DNA from: Eulemur rufifrons
Lineage: Eukaryota > Chordata > Mammalia > Primates > Lemuridae
Direction of reading: 5' to 3'
Assembly: GCF_041146395.1 (NCBI RefSeq)
Contig: NC_091010.1
Coordinates: 49,124,001 to 49,188,000, forward strand
DNA length: 64,000 bases
The position numbers and the translations under genes are program-made. Within the stretch, counting starts at the first letter, position 1; each line of letters opens with the position of its first letter. Under the pieces are notes generated by a model. It searched no databases and had not been told where the DNA came from. It saw only the letters and a list, made by a program, of their open reading frames with translations. Below, piece after piece: positions 1-46,093 of this stretch.

Positions 1-101
1 TCTGGTGCTGGCATCGCCAGCGCTCAGGCAGCAGTAGCTATCACAATGTTTATGTTCCTTTGGGCCAATCATACTCCCATGCACTTCGCTTTCTCATTTG
101 G

Positions 102-402
102 TTTTTTTTTTTTTTTTTTTTGGTTTGGTTTTTTTTTTTTTTTTGTCAGTCTCCCTCTGTCACCCAGGCTAAGTGCCATGGCATTAGCCTAGCTCACAGC
201 AACCTCAATCCTCCTGCCTCAGTCTCCCGAGTAGCTGGAACTATAAGCGCACACCACCACAACCCACTAACTTTTTCTATTTTTAGTAGAGATGGGATCT
301 CACTCTTGCTAAAGCTGGTCTCGAACTCCTGAGCTCAAACGATCCTCCCACCTCAGCCTCCCAGCGTGCTAGGATTACAGGCATGAGCCATCACACCCGG
401 CC
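102..402 (-). repeat. Alu element (minus)
   Basis: A T-rich tail at 102-144 is followed by a full dimeric Alu in reverse, ending at the head sequence ...CACACCCGGCC. The right arm is lemur-like (TAGCTCACAGCAACCTCAA). Confidence 0.95.
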
Positions 403-529
403 TTCACTTGATGTTTTAACTAATTGTGGTTTACATGTCAGGTTGCAAGCTGTACAGTTTAATGTCCAACTAGCCTGTGAGTCTCTGGAGGACATGAAAT
501 ATTAGTCATCTTTAATATTTTCAGAGCCT

Positions 530-1110
530 AGCACAGTGCCTGTTTGATTCATTCATTCATTCAGCAAATAATTATGAGATCTTCTAGTGCCAGGCATTGC
601 TCTAATGTCAGGGGTGCATCAGGGAACAAAACAGACACACTCTCTACCCTCTTGCAGCTGATAATCTGTGGGGAGGAGACAGGTGACTCGCAGTAAAGAA
701 GTAAAAGCGAGTAGGTGGTGAGTTCCATGAAGGAAACTAGAGCAGTTGAGGGCATAGGGAATATAGGGAGGGGACAGGGGACATGAAGTGTTTATATAGG
801 CCAATGATTGGGGAAGGCTTCACTGGGAAGGTGACACTGAACAGAAACCTCAGGAATGTGAGGGGACAAGATCTGGGGATATTTAGAGCAAGAGTGCTCC
901 AGGCAGAGGGAGTAAGTCCACAGTCCACAGGCAGAAGATGCTGTTTCAGGAATAGCCAGAGGGTGAGGGTGGCTGGAAAGAGCAAGTGGGGGACAGAGTA
1001 GTGAGTGATGGGGTGAGAGGGGTGGTGAGAGAACAGGGCCAGGACATCAGGCCATTGTAGGTGCTTTGTACCTGCTCAAGAGATATTTGCTGAATGAATG
1101 AATGCCGAGT
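530..1110 (-). repeat. L2 LINE fragment (antisense)
   Basis: TTCATTCATTCATTCAGCAA, then TGCCAGGCATTGCTCTAA, a segment resembling GGAAGGCTTCACTGGGAAGG and a CAGGCAGAGGGA-type motif follow the order of the L2 3' region in reverse. The open frames here are remnants or chance. L2-like sequence may continue, more decayed, to about 1500. Confidence 0.75.
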
Positions 1111-1499
1111 GCCTAGGCTAGTCAGGAGTTTAAGAGGTTCACAGGGGAGCCGTGTGGGCTAGAAGTTACCAGGCCATCTTTTGGGGCAGGTGGGACTTGA
1201 ATCATGCCCTAAAGGAGGGGTAAGCTCAAAAAATGGGGCAGACATCCCAGGCAGGAGGTCGCTGTGAGCATGGGGGTGGGGGGAACAAAACTGGGGGAGG
1301 GGTATGCTTGGGGGGCAGTGAGGAGACTCATCTAGAGCACAGGGTATATGTGAAGTCCATGGTTGATAAGTTCATAGAAAAGGTTTGGGGTCAGATCAGA
1401 GGGGCCTTGAATGACAGGATTAACAGTTTGGACTTGAGGGTCCCCTAGCAGCAGGGCCATGGAAGGCATCTAAGCAGAGGGACTGCATTTTAGGACAAT

Positions 1500-3289
1500 G
1501 GCTCTGACCCCTAAGGGTCTCTCCCCAAGCAAGGGGAGACCAGGTGGTCAGCAGGGAGGCAGTGGGGGGTCCAAGTGAGAGAAGAGGTGGGGTGCAGGGT
1601 GTGGACTGATCCCAGCCCAAGGAGCCTCCAGGTCCCGTTGCTCGGGTGGAAGCCTGGCGCAGGCCTTCTCCCTCCCTGCCCGCTAGCCATGGGCCCCGGA
1701 GTCAGCAGAAAATCCCGGCTCCGGGGAGGAGGCGGCTCAGAGCCAGAAGCTGCTGAGGGAGCACTGGCAGCAAGATGCCATTGTACATCCGCAATCAAGA
1801 TGCTTCAGAGGAAATCAAAAGCACCAACTGGGGAAATGATGTGTGCACACTCTTCCTTTCTCTCTCTCTAACACACACACAAACTTCTGCCTCCAAAATG
1901 GGTCAAGTGAAGGCTGTGGGCGTGGGCTGGGGAGGGAGGGCTGGGAGAAGAGGGGCCAGCGGGGAGCTTGGGCCCTGGTGCCCACTCACCCTCCTGGCAC
2001 TGGGGACGGCAGCAGCTGCAGGGTGGGGTGGGACGTGGGGATAAGTGTACACCTCCCCATGCATATGGATAACGCACACAGCTGCCCTGCCTGCTTAGCG
2101 TTCATTAGGACCAACTGTTTCGGGAGCAGTGGCAGGCGGGAGAGGGTGCTGTGCCCATTCACGGCCTGGGGTGGGGGCTGCCTGCAGCTGTGCAGACACC
2201 TCCCCCTGCCTGGATCAGCATCCTAACCCTTCCTCCCTCTTTTTCTTCTCCCAACCCACCACTCTGTCAAATCGGGAGGTCTCCGGTGGGAACGGGGTCC
2301 GGGGAGTGAGGCAGGGTGACATCCAGGTGAATCTCTGTAGGAGCTGGGGGAGGAGAGGGGAGAGCTGGGCTGAGCCAGGTCTCTTGATCCCAGGATGGGC
2401 TACTGCTTACACACCAAAGCTTCTTAGCCCTTCTTTCCAAAGTCATCTGTAACGTTCAGACAGAAAAACTGCTTTGGCCATGTCGTCTGGAGGCCCAGAG
2501 GAGCCCCTGATCAGGCTTGCTCTGTGTCCCCAGAGGGAATCTGAGGGGGCTGGGGGTTGGTGTGCTGGCACAATTCTACGTGATTCTAACCTCTTGGCAG
2601 CAAGGGAGGCTGCTGGGCTCCAACCCCCCAGGGCAAGTGGTCCCAGCGGGCCTGGGGACTGAGTCATTTGGGGGAGTGTTGAGAGCCAGGCCCAGCAATA
2701 GGCAGGGCCACCAAGTGTGGCTGTCAGCTTGTGCCCTACACAAGGGTACCTGGCTGAAGGGCCGGCAGCTAGTGCCAAGCCTTGCACCCTGGCATGGGGC
2801 ATCCTCTCCCAAATGGGCCAGGTCTGTCCGGTCTCAGGAACGTGCATTCTGTGGACAAGGCAACGGGGGCCTGTCTGTGGGCAGAGGCTGTGTGTGTGTG
2901 TCTGTCCTGCAATCCGCCCTTTTCCTCCCCCTCCAGCAGGCTCGGTGGGCTCCCAGGGCTGTTGAGCCCCGGGTGGGGATGGGGGCAGCTGACGGAGGCC
3001 AGAGCCCAAACTGCCACAGCCTCCCAGCCTCCTCCTTTTGTTGCAAGGGTGAGCACCCCCTGCCCCCGCTCTGCTGGTGGCCTCCAAAGCAGAGCCAACA
3101 CGGGGACTCCAGGGAAGGGTCTGTGGATCCTGAAAGGGGTGGAGGAGGCCAAGAGGGAGGTCTACTTCTCAGCCACTTCCCTGTTTCCTGGAGCCCCATT
3201 CCCAGCTGCTCCCAGCAGTTTAGTCAGGATGTCATGCAGAAAAATGGGCTTTGGGCAAGCGCGTCAGCAGTAACCCCGGTCAGGCCATT
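1500..3289. other. GC-rich intergenic sequence, no gene seen
   Basis: This is unique, moderately GC-rich sequence. Long open frames exist on both strands (for example 2443-3087 and 2517-3401), but they lack start or splice support and recognisable domains and overlap one another. A distal regulatory role is possible but not shown. Confidence 0.5.
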
Positions 3290-3400
3290 TCCTAGCCGTA
3301 GGATCCTGGGCAAGTGGCTTAACCTTTGTGAGCTTTGGTTTCCACAGCTGGGCCAGCTATCTTGTGAGGCTGATCAAAGGGTTAGATCAGCTAATTACTA
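3290..3400 (+). repeat. MIR fragment
   Basis: CCTGGGCAAGTGGCTTAACC followed by a decayed T-rich GTGAGC segment matches the MIR core (CTTGGGCAAGTTACTTAACC). It is an ancient SINE copy. Confidence 0.7.
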
Positions 3401-3689
3401 AAAGGAGTAGCAGGTTGCTTAGCTAAATGTAGTTCCGCCCCCAACCCTTGTACCTCTCAGCTTCAGGTATCCGGGCAAATTCTCCCTGCCCCCTCCTGGA
3501 CTCATCTTGCTTTCTGCAATTCTGTCATTAATATTTCATTTCTTTAGCAAAGGCTTTTTGTCCCTGGGTCACTGCTATTCACTCTGGAAAAGAAGCCTCT
3601 CCATGCTCCTTTGTGCAGGGATCCCTTAGCTCCTTTTCTGAGAGCAGAGCCTTCGAAGCCAAAAGGGGAAAAGGTATCATGGTATGTAC

Positions 3690-4165
<476 letters not shown>

Positions 4166-4724
4166 TACAAGTAGGTACCTCCTTACCAATCTTCCCCTGG
4201 TCTGGCACTGTGGAGGCCTGGTTGCTGGCTGTGTCCGCACGTGTGCTGTGGCTGGTTCTGGACACACGCCCCTATACCAATGTTGGACCCGCAGAGTCAC
4301 TGCAGGGAGCTGGAGCTCTTTCTCTCCTCCCTGCCTTGTTTCTGGTGGCTTCAGCTTCCCTGTGTTCTGCAGTATTGGAAAAGGAAATTACAGAACAGAT
4401 TGCAATTAAGGGGAATGAGGAGGGGGAGAGAGACAGAGGCCCTAAAATGCAGCTCCACTGAGCGCTAAAACTCTGTTTTTGCCTGGAGCCAATCAGGAGC
4501 CTCTGACAAGAGACTTTCCCACTTTACAAATCTAATTGCAGGAGGTGTGGCTGGGGTGGCCCTGGGAACCCTGAGAGGAGGGGACTGTCAGCCCCTCCAG
4601 GAAGGCTGCCGGCCACTGGCGGCATCATCTGTTGCCCTGAAAATCACAGAGCCACAAGGGAGGGAAGGTGGTGGGCAAAGGTCTCCGAGGGCTTGGGAAG
4701 CCTGGACCCAAAGTTTGTGCCAAT

Positions 4725-5060
4725 GATTTAGCACCTAGTCTATGCTTAGATTAGATTACTTATCTAATCCTCTTCACAACTCCATGAGATGATTGTTATC
4801 TAATTTTATGGATAAGAAATTGAGGCAGAGAGTGTTCCTTCTATGTGCTAGGTATTGTCCCCAAGTCTAGGGACTTTATTTACATTAGATCTCTTTTAAA
4901 TCTCCCTGCTACTTCAGTTCCATTTCGCAGATGAAGAGGCAGGACCCAAAGAGAGGAAGTAACTTGCCCGAGATCACAGAGCTGATTTATGGATGAGCAA
5001 GGATTGAACCTCTCTGACTTCAGAGAATACACTTTTTCATTGTACTGCACTGCCCCTTTA
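4725..5060 (-). repeat. MIR-type fragments (antisense)
   Basis: Two decayed MIR-like segments in tandem: CTCCATGAGATGATTGTTAT with GATAAGAAATTGAGGCAGAG, then TTTCGCAGATGAAGAGGCAG with AAGTAACTTGCCCGAGATCA. Confidence 0.65.
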
Positions 5061-5116
5061 TTGAGCAGAGTCCTGGGTAGGGTTTCCAGATTTATTAAAG
5101 CAAAACCAAAAAATTG

Positions 5117-5457
5117 GGCCGGGTGTGGTGGCTCACGCCTATAATCCTAGCACGCTGGGAGGCCAAGGCAAGTGGATCCTTTGAGCTCAGGGGTTCAAGA
5201 CCAGCCTGAGCAAGAGCGAGACCCTGTCTCTACTAAAAATAGAAATTATATGGACAACTAAAAATACATACAGAAAAAATTAGCCGGGCATGGTGGCGCA
5301 TGGCTGTAGTCCCAGCTACTCAGGAGGCTAAGGCAGGAGGATAGCTTGAGCCCAGGAGTTTGAGGTTGCTGTGAGCTAGGCTGACGCCATGCCAGTCTAG
5401 CCTGGGCAACAGAGTGAGACTCTGTCTCAAAAAAAAAACCCCCAAAAAACAAAAAAT
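5117..5457 (+). repeat. Lemur-type Alu (plus)
   Basis: Full-length with linker ATTATATGGACAACTAAAAA and right arm GCTGTGAGCTAGGCTGACGC. The tail is mixed A/C. Confidence 0.95.
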
Positions 5458-5459
5458 CA

Positions 5460-6483
5460 GGATGGCCAATTAAATTTGAATTTCAGAGAAACGATGAATT
5501 GTTTTGAGCATTTTAGTTATAATGATATCCCAAATGTTACATGAGATATACTTGAATTGAACACTATTCATTGTTTATCTGAAATTCAAGTTTAAATGAA
5601 TATCCTATATTTATCTGGCAATCCTAGACCTTCTTTCTCCTCCTGCCTCTAGCTCCCCTCTGGTTCTGCCAACAGCTCGCCCTTTAAAGGCAGGGCCCTT
5701 GATACCAGTTGTGCAGCTGTGTCTCTAGACTGCTGAAGGGGACAACAAGCTCTTCTGCTCCAGAGGGCAGAGCTCTGGACTGCTGCCAACTCTGCCACTT
5801 ACCGTGTGACTTTGGATGAGTCTTTTCCCTCTCTGAACCCTACGCAGAAGGAGGACCCAGTGTTGTTAGGTAGGAGGTAGTTGCAGGTCTCCCTGCAGGC
5901 CCTAACTTTTCTAATTATGTCTGCTCCCTTCTTCCTGTCCGTGGGCTGGACATGTGCAAAGGGTGGAACACAGTTTACAGTTCTGCGGCTCTGAGAACAG
6001 AGGATACCCAACGCCTGGGACAGGGAACCCCCGGGGAGCAGTGTGGGTCAGAGGAGACTCCTGGGGAGGAGCAGGGGAGGCTGAGTGTAAGGAGTCCATG
6101 GAGGGGTGAGGGCTGAGACCGCGGGGTAAGGCCCAGCATCCTCAGTAGTGGCAGCTTGCTGAACATTGAGACCCGGGTTCCAGGGGCCACCTGCACTTAG
6201 CAGCTCTTGTGATTTCGGGCAAATTCCTTAACTGAGGCATTTGCCTTGGTTCCCTCCACTGCAAAGTGGGACTCATGGACTCACGCTGCCCCATGATGTA
6301 TGTACAGTGCCTGGCATGTAGGAGGGGCTTAATAAAGGGCTACTATTATTGCTGTTGTTGTTGTTGTTGTTGTATTATATGTATCCTTCTGGAAAAAACA
6401 CCTTGAGGAAAGCTAATCTCTGAAAGGACAAACACATTTCAGGCCGTCTCCAGCTTCAGCAAAGAACACAACACATTCCAGGC
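5460..6483. other. Intergenic stretch with MIR pieces and a (GTT)n repeat
   Basis: MIR-like segments lie at about 5765-5850 and 6160-6345 (plus). A short (TTG)n run is at 6351-6373. No exon-like open frame with splice sites is evident. Confidence 0.5.
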
Positions 6484-6484
6484 T

Positions 6485-9400
6485 GCTTTCATTTCAGCTA
6501 AATTTTATTTGTCAGATCTTTGACAGACATCTAAATTATACATTGAGTTTTCCACATGACCAAACACCACGTCCCTTCCTTTGATTATCATTTTCAAAAG
6601 GGATTATAAAAAAAGAACCTTTCGATGGATCATACTGAACCCTGAAACCACATAGAGTGCAGAGCTAAAAATAAAAGGAAGTAAGAACTGGTCCCCGAGA
6701 AGGAAAGGAAAGAGAAATCAAAGCAAACTCTGACAGGAATGGAGGGACGAGTCCTGGTGAGGGTGACATGGTGTCACCCTCCGGGCCAGGCCGGATAAGG
6801 AGCGGCCAACAGTGAGGGTGGGGCACAGAGTGGCACAAAAATAGCCACTACTTTAGTCCAGAGGGGAAAAAAGAAATTTGTCAAAAGCCAGGAGAGAGAA
6901 GTGGAGATGGAGCGAGGGAGGGAGGGGGCAGGACTGTGTCCTCCCAGCAGTCGTGGGAGCTGCGCACTCCTTTAACCCTGGCACATTTCTAACCGCCGGC
7001 ATAATCGCTGACTTTCAGCTGTGCACCGACATGTTCCCCAGCTCAGCCCACATCAATGACACCCTTGTTTCCATAGTAACCAAGGGAGAGTGAAGGGGAA
7101 AGGGTGTATTGCACTGGGCGCAGAGAATCCAGCCAAAAGCAGCCGCACGGGGTAGGTCGGGAGGGGCGGGGGGACTGGAGTTTTTCCCACAACCGGCTTG
7201 GGCACACGCATCACGGCCAGGCCCAGGCCTCGCCTGCCCTCCGGCCCCCAACTCCCACCCAGCACATCCAGTGTGCACAGGGCAAAAGTCTCCCCTTTCT
7301 AGCTTCAAATTCTGTCTTTGGGTCTTGGCCCCAGGGGGCGGGGACGGGACTGGGGAGAGGAAAGGGGACTTTAAAAGCATTTTGTTTTTACAAATGGGAG
7401 ATTTCAAACTCTGCATTTTCCAGGCTTCTCTCCTCTACCTTGTGAGCTCCAGGAAGGTTCACTAGGGCTCAAAGGGAAGATGAAAGTGTGTGACGTCCAC
7501 ACATCTCTGTGTCTCTGCAGCTGAGAAGCAAATCTGAACATTTACAGAGGCCCTTATCAGAGAAGGGCCAGTGGCTTCTGCCTGCTAGCTGACGCCTTGG
7601 GAGGGCTCTTTAAAACAGTTCCCAAAGTTGGTGGTAAAAGAACAAAAATATTTTACAGACCACGCACCGCCAGAGTCAAAGTTCCCTATTGCAGTGTTCC
7701 AAAACTGCAGACCTCAAGGCGGGCATTTTGCCCCTCAGATAACATCCCCCATGCACTGCTTGGAAGGAAAAACAATTTTTAAGGGCTGGAGCCACATTTA
7801 TTTCCAGCTTGGTGGAAGGGGGATTTCTGACTCCTTATCAACCTGTGTCACCTCTGTTCAAAGCGAGAGAGGAGCTTGGATGAGTCCAAGGTCTGTGGGG
7901 AGGTTGCAGGGAGCAACTAGCTCAGGGGTTTAAAAAATCTCACTTTCTTTTGTCTTGCAAGTCCTTATGGGTCTGTCCACAGCAACCCCAGGGCACCTTT
8001 TCATGGCTGGCTTTGTTAATGACTTTCACCCCAGACCACCTCTGAAACTAGCCATGCTTCAGTCTCTCCTGAATAACTCGTCCAGAAAAAGCTGGGTGCT
8101 ACGGGCCAGGGGCTGGGGTGGCCCCTTGGTCTCCTCACATGCCTCAGTGGGTTTGGGAAGGGCCACCCCCCAGGATGAGAGGGCAGCTGGCCTCCCGGGA
8201 CCCACTAGGCACTGGACAGTCTCTTATTCATTCTCTGAAAACCCCTGAGCTCAGGCACCAGAACAGAGTTTAATTCAGGAGCCGGGATGCTCCGCCCGCT
8301 TTCCCGGGTGTGAAGCCGTGAAGCCGTTGCTTTCTGCGTGCTCAGGGAAACAAGCTCTTTTTGCAGTGAGGGGCAGAAGTCCTCTGCCATCCCTCCCCAG
8401 TCAATCAACAGAGGACCCATTTTGCTGGAGAGAAGCAGAGGAGACCCACAGCTGGGGTGACTCTGCTTCCGTGGGTGCGACCCTTGCGATGACACCCCCA
8501 CGTTCTCCCCAGTAGCCGCCCCTCTCTGGCCTCAGCCTCCCGCACCGCCAAGTGCCAGCACTGTAAAAATTGATCTCTTCTAAAAATCGATCTGCCTGGC
8601 TTTTCTCAGTGGAGCAGGTTCATGGTAAAGCTGCATTTATTTTTTAAATCTGATAGCAGTGGTCTATTGTGATCATTTAAACACAGAATTCTTTGAGCTT
8701 TAGAAACCTCTTCTATGGGACGGCAGCGGAGAAGCCAGCTAATCCCAGAGCCGGCTGCTCGCTGCTCCAGTGAGCTGGAGAAAGCCTGTTTACGCTCGCC
8801 TGAGCCCTCCTGTGAGGGCTTTTTAAGGACCTTGTAATTTTTCTGGAATTAAACCTCCCACCTCTCCTTACATTCCAGATGTCATTACAGTCAAAAGTCA
8901 TAAGAATTTCCTTCCCCGTGTGGCTGGCGAGGGGGGGATGGGGACGGGGTATGTTTCTGTGGTGACTTGTTTGCAAGAAAGGATTTTTTTCACTGACCAG
9001 AGAGTGAGGATTACATCCACGGTCTCCTACTGCATGACGAGATGGTTTAATCGTCTGCAATTCCTCCCCCTCCCCCCAGCAGCTTCCCGCCAGACAGACT
9101 GAAGGCTGGCCCGGTCGGTGATGGTAAAATCAGTGACCAGCACCAGCAACACTGTGGTTTCAAAACCACAGAGGGAACGTAAGGGACAGGTCAGTAAATA
9201 AATGAACTCAGCATAAGCTGCTGCTTCCTCTTTTTCTTTTTTCTTTTTTTTAAGAAAAAAAGCCCACTGGAATCATCTAAACTGCAATGCAATCTCTTGC
9301 TCATTTAAAAGATCTCATTTTCTAATCATGTGCTTTGAGACATTTAATACTATTTCAATTATGCAGAGGAAATAATATAATTCCTTTATTTGAAAAATGA

Positions 9401-9589
9401 TACTGAACCTCAGAGATCAGTTAAATCTACTGCTGGAATGGGGATTCTTTTTAAACTGTGCTGTTCCCTCTCTTCAAACAGCTGTAGCTGTACACAGATG
9501 GAAAAACATTTGGTCAGAAAGCAGCAAATTAGTGTTTTTCAGGACCGAATTCGGCTCCCGCAGCTCCTGCATCTCCATTCGTCTAGATT
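6485..9589 (-). other. ARL3: Probable ARL3 3'UTR
   Basis: About 3.1 kb downstream of the ARL3 stop carries no Alu, L1, L2 or DNA transposon that I can recognise, unlike the rest of the window. It ends at a minus-strand AATAAA (6504-6509). Human ARL3 is remembered as having a 3'UTR of about 3 kb, so the end is plausible. Other AATAAA-type sites near 7797-7802 and 8637-8642 could give shorter forms. Several open frames here on either strand have no protein-like composition. Confidence 0.65.
6504..6509 (-). terminator. ARL3: Candidate ARL3 polyadenylation signal AATAAA
   Basis: TTTATT on the plus strand reads AATAAA on the minus strand. It lies at the boundary where repeat-poor sequence gives way to MIR and simple-repeat sequence. 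Cleavage would be expected about 10-25 bp further on, near 6480-6494. Confidence 0.55.
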
Positions 9590-43001
<33,412 letters not shown>

Positions 43002-43017
43002 CCTCCCGCCGAATCCC

Positions 43018-43071
43018 TCCTCCTCCTCCTCCTCCTCCTCCTCCTCCTCCTCCTCCTCCTCCTCCTCCTCC
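43018..43071 (+). repeat. (TCC)18 microsatellite, (GGA)18 in presumed ARL3 5'UTR
   Basis: Eighteen uninterrupted TCC units run from 43018 to 43071, followed by imperfect TGC/TCC units to about 43090. In the ARL3 direction this is (GGA)18, ending 16 nt before the ATG. It accounts for the polyproline, polyleucine and polyarginine-like open frames overlapping it. Confidence 0.97.
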
Positions 43072-43229
43072 TGCTCCTGCTGCTGCCTCCCCCGTTACCA
43101 GGGGCAACTGCTGCGGCGCCGCCCCCGACGTCCCTCGCTCGCACAGTGGAGGAGCAAAGCAGCGGTATGGGGCGGGGTCCAGCTCCGCTTTCCCCAAAGT
43201 GCGCAAGCGCGCCAAAGTGCCCGCCCACT

Positions 43230-43478
43230 GCGCGGGCGGACCGCTGGGGCTGTGGGAGCGGCTAGAGGAGGCTGCCGCTAACTCGGACCAGGGGATTGGT
43301 GAAAATTCTCTCAAGCGGCTGGCAGGAGCCTCCCGGCCTGTGATTGGTCGGGAAAGAGGGGCGTGGGGAGGGCAAGGGGGCGGTTCCCAGGCCCAGGCAG
43401 ATTGGCGCACCCAGGCCTGGCTTCCAACGCGGGCTACATCTAGTGGCAGGTGTCTTGGTGTATCCCTCCCAGGACCAG
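43230..43478 (+). other. SFXN2: Predicted non-coding exon 1 of SFXN2 (5' end approximate)
   Basis: A strong donor CAG-GTAAGG at 43476-43482 lies at the right distance on the plus side of the promoter. The start codon is 9 kb away after an acceptor, so a non-coding first exon is required; this donor is the best candidate. The 5' end is a guess within the CpG island. Confidence 0.5.
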
Positions 43479-43979
43479 GTAAGGGGCCTTGCGACCCTCG
43501 CCACCTCTACCTGCAATCCCCACATTTCAGAAGGGAGCTAGGATTTCTGTTCTGGCTGCCCAGGTGGGGCTGCAGCTGGACTTACACTTTCATAAGCCAC
43601 GTGGCGCGAGGAGTGCCCTGGGGCTGCCGATGGACACCTCCCCTCTGACCCGCATTGCCGCAGGCCGAGGGGCTGGGGCGTTATGAACTGCTCACCCACC
43701 TCCATAGCTCTGTGTCGTGTCGGGAATGGGGGAGTGCAGAAGTGGAGAGGCCATCTGTCGGAGGGCAGGAAGCATCCTGTCCCCGAGTGCTGGCCCTGAC
43801 CCCTGAGGTGAGCTGAAAGCAGGGGTGGAAGGCATTTTGGGATCGGCCAGGTTTTGCTAAGCTACATTGGACTGGACGAGGCAAAAATGGGTCTGCATTT
43901 CCAGCCATGGGAGAGTCAGAGGGGTTCTGGGTAGGTTGAGAAGTGCTCTGTCGCACCCCTTTCCCATGGAGAGGAACGT

Positions 43980-44370
43980 TTACATTCGTGCCAGGCTCTG
44001 TTCTAGACGCTGGTTACACAGCAATGGACAAAATCTGCCCTGATGGAAATTCTGTCCTTCCTAGTGAAATGCTTTTCATCCAAGATTTTATTTCATTCTC
44101 ACAACCCCTGGAAATTGGTTATACAGTTGAGGACTTGTAAACGCTGTTTACACTGTTTACAATGTTGCCTGTAACTCTGTTGTTCAAGTAGGAGAAACAG
44201 AGAGGTTTATATCTGTGATGTAAACTAAGAACTTTTAAGAGCTGATAAAATCTAGGTGAGCCTGGAAGTTTGCAGATGCCTGTGTCCCTATTACCTACCT
44301 CACTGGGTTTCTGGGAGCGTTATGTGAATCATATGTCAAGTACATAGAGCATTGCTTGCCACAAAGGAGG
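43980..44370. repeat. L2 (antisense) then MIR fragment
   Basis: GTGCCAGGCTCTGTTCTAGA followed by ACAGCAATGGACAAAATCTG is reversed L2 3' sequence. About 44285-44370 resembles a forward MIR 3' end (TTACCTACCTCACTGGGTTT). Confidence 0.65.
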
Positions 44371-44379
44371 TGTTACATA

Positions 44380-44548
44380 GTGATCCTCCTGCCTCAGCCT
44401 CCAGAGTAGCTGGGACTACAGCCTGCTATGACACTGGGCTAATATTTTTATTTTTTGTAGAGTGTCTCGCTATGTTGCCCAGGCTGGTGTTGAACTCCTG
44501 GCCTCAAGTGATCCCCCTGCCTCAGCCTCCCAGCCTACTGTGCTGGCC
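44380..44548 (-). repeat. Alu fragment (minus), tail missing
   Basis: Starts within the right arm (GATCCTCCTGCCTCAGCCTC) and runs through the left arm to GTGCTGGCC, with internal losses. Confidence 0.85.
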
Positions 44549-44824
44549 ATCGGTTAACTATTATTAATAGTTTCACCTAGGTTTTTGGCCTTTGTTTCTT
44601 TTCCTATCAGCAGTCTTTCCAGTCTAGTTAACATGTTGGAATGTAAGCAGATTTGTCCTGAATGGTGCTTAACTATTTATGCATTCAACTAAAGTATTTT
44701 TAAAACATCTGCTACTTGCATACCTGCTTCAGATCCTTGGAGCGAAAACTTGGCTCAGCATCTTAACTAGGGAGTTGCAAGATGAATGGTTAGAGCATGA
44801 ACTCCTATAGTCCACCCATCTTTA

Positions 44825-45064
<240 letters not shown>

Positions 45065-45433
45065 CTAACATCATGGTTGCCTTGGAGTCAGATGAGTGTC
45101 CATAAGCATATGTGTGGGTCTGTTCCTTTAATTGTTATTCTCATTCCCCAACTTGCTCTAGGCAGCCTTAACCCTAATCCTCTCTTCTCTCAGGGGTCTT
45201 TGTGTCTGAGTCTTTGGGTACCTTGATCTTCCTCTGATGTGAGTACAAACAATGTTTTTTCTCTCTACCTGGAGCTACAAATAGGAGAATCTTGGGCACT
45301 TCCCTCTCTTGTAAGAGGATACCTCAGAATGGGTTTAAGCCTGTTCTGTGAGCTCTGATACCGTTTGCCAGAGAAAATCAGCTCTGTCTAGGAAGGATGA
45401 GCATTATTTCAGGGGAGGTAGTAGCCTATTTCA

Positions 45434-45776
45434 TTTTTTTTTTCTTTTCTTTTCTCTCGCCGCCCCCCCCCCCTTTTTTTTTGAGATAGGGTCTTGCTCT
45501 GTTGCCTGGGGTAGAGTGCAGTGGCATCATCCATCATCATAGCTCACTGTAGCCTCCAACTCCTGGGCTCAAGCCATCCTCCTGCCCCACCTTCCCAAAT
45601 AGCTGAGACTACAGGCATGTGCTACCATGCCCGGCTAATTTTTATTTTTTGTAGAGATGGGGAGATGGGGGTCTCACTATTACCCAGGCTGGTCTTAAAC
45701 TCCTGGGCTCAAGTGATCCTCCTGCCTCGGCCTTCCTAAGTAGTAGGATTATTGGCATGAGCCAACACACCCAGCC
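45434..45776 (-). repeat. Alu (minus) with a C run in its tail
   Basis: Reverse dimeric Alu preceded by T/C-rich tail containing a run of about 11 C (45462-45473). The arm reads GTAGAGTGCAGTGGCATCAT. Confidence 0.92.
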
Positions 45777-46093
45777 TCCTCCTTTCTTTCTTTCTTTTTT
45801 TTTTTTTTTTAAAGATATGACAAGTAGGCTATAGTGGCTAGAGGACCTGTCTAGGTGACTAAGCCTTGTAACCTTAGGAAAGTAAGGCCCTAGCTATTGT
45901 TGGATCTTTGAGGATCTGTTTATTGTTCATCTTTATGTGTGCCACAAGTGCTTACTGCAAGGCCAAGTGTGCCACAAATGCTCACTGTTCTGGCCCAATC
46001 AATGTGAACCTTTCTAGGCTTCAGTTTCCTCTTCTGTAAACCTAGATCTTGAATCCCTAATGCCTTTAAACCGTGACATTCTCTAATCCTAGA

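Noticed and set aside
2517..3401. 294-codon plus-strand open frame
   Set aside because: It has no recognisable domain, overlaps a similar antisense frame, and runs into a MIR.
43018..43071. CRISPR-like or protein-coding repeat
   Set aside because: It is a pure trinucleotide microsatellite in a mammalian CpG island.
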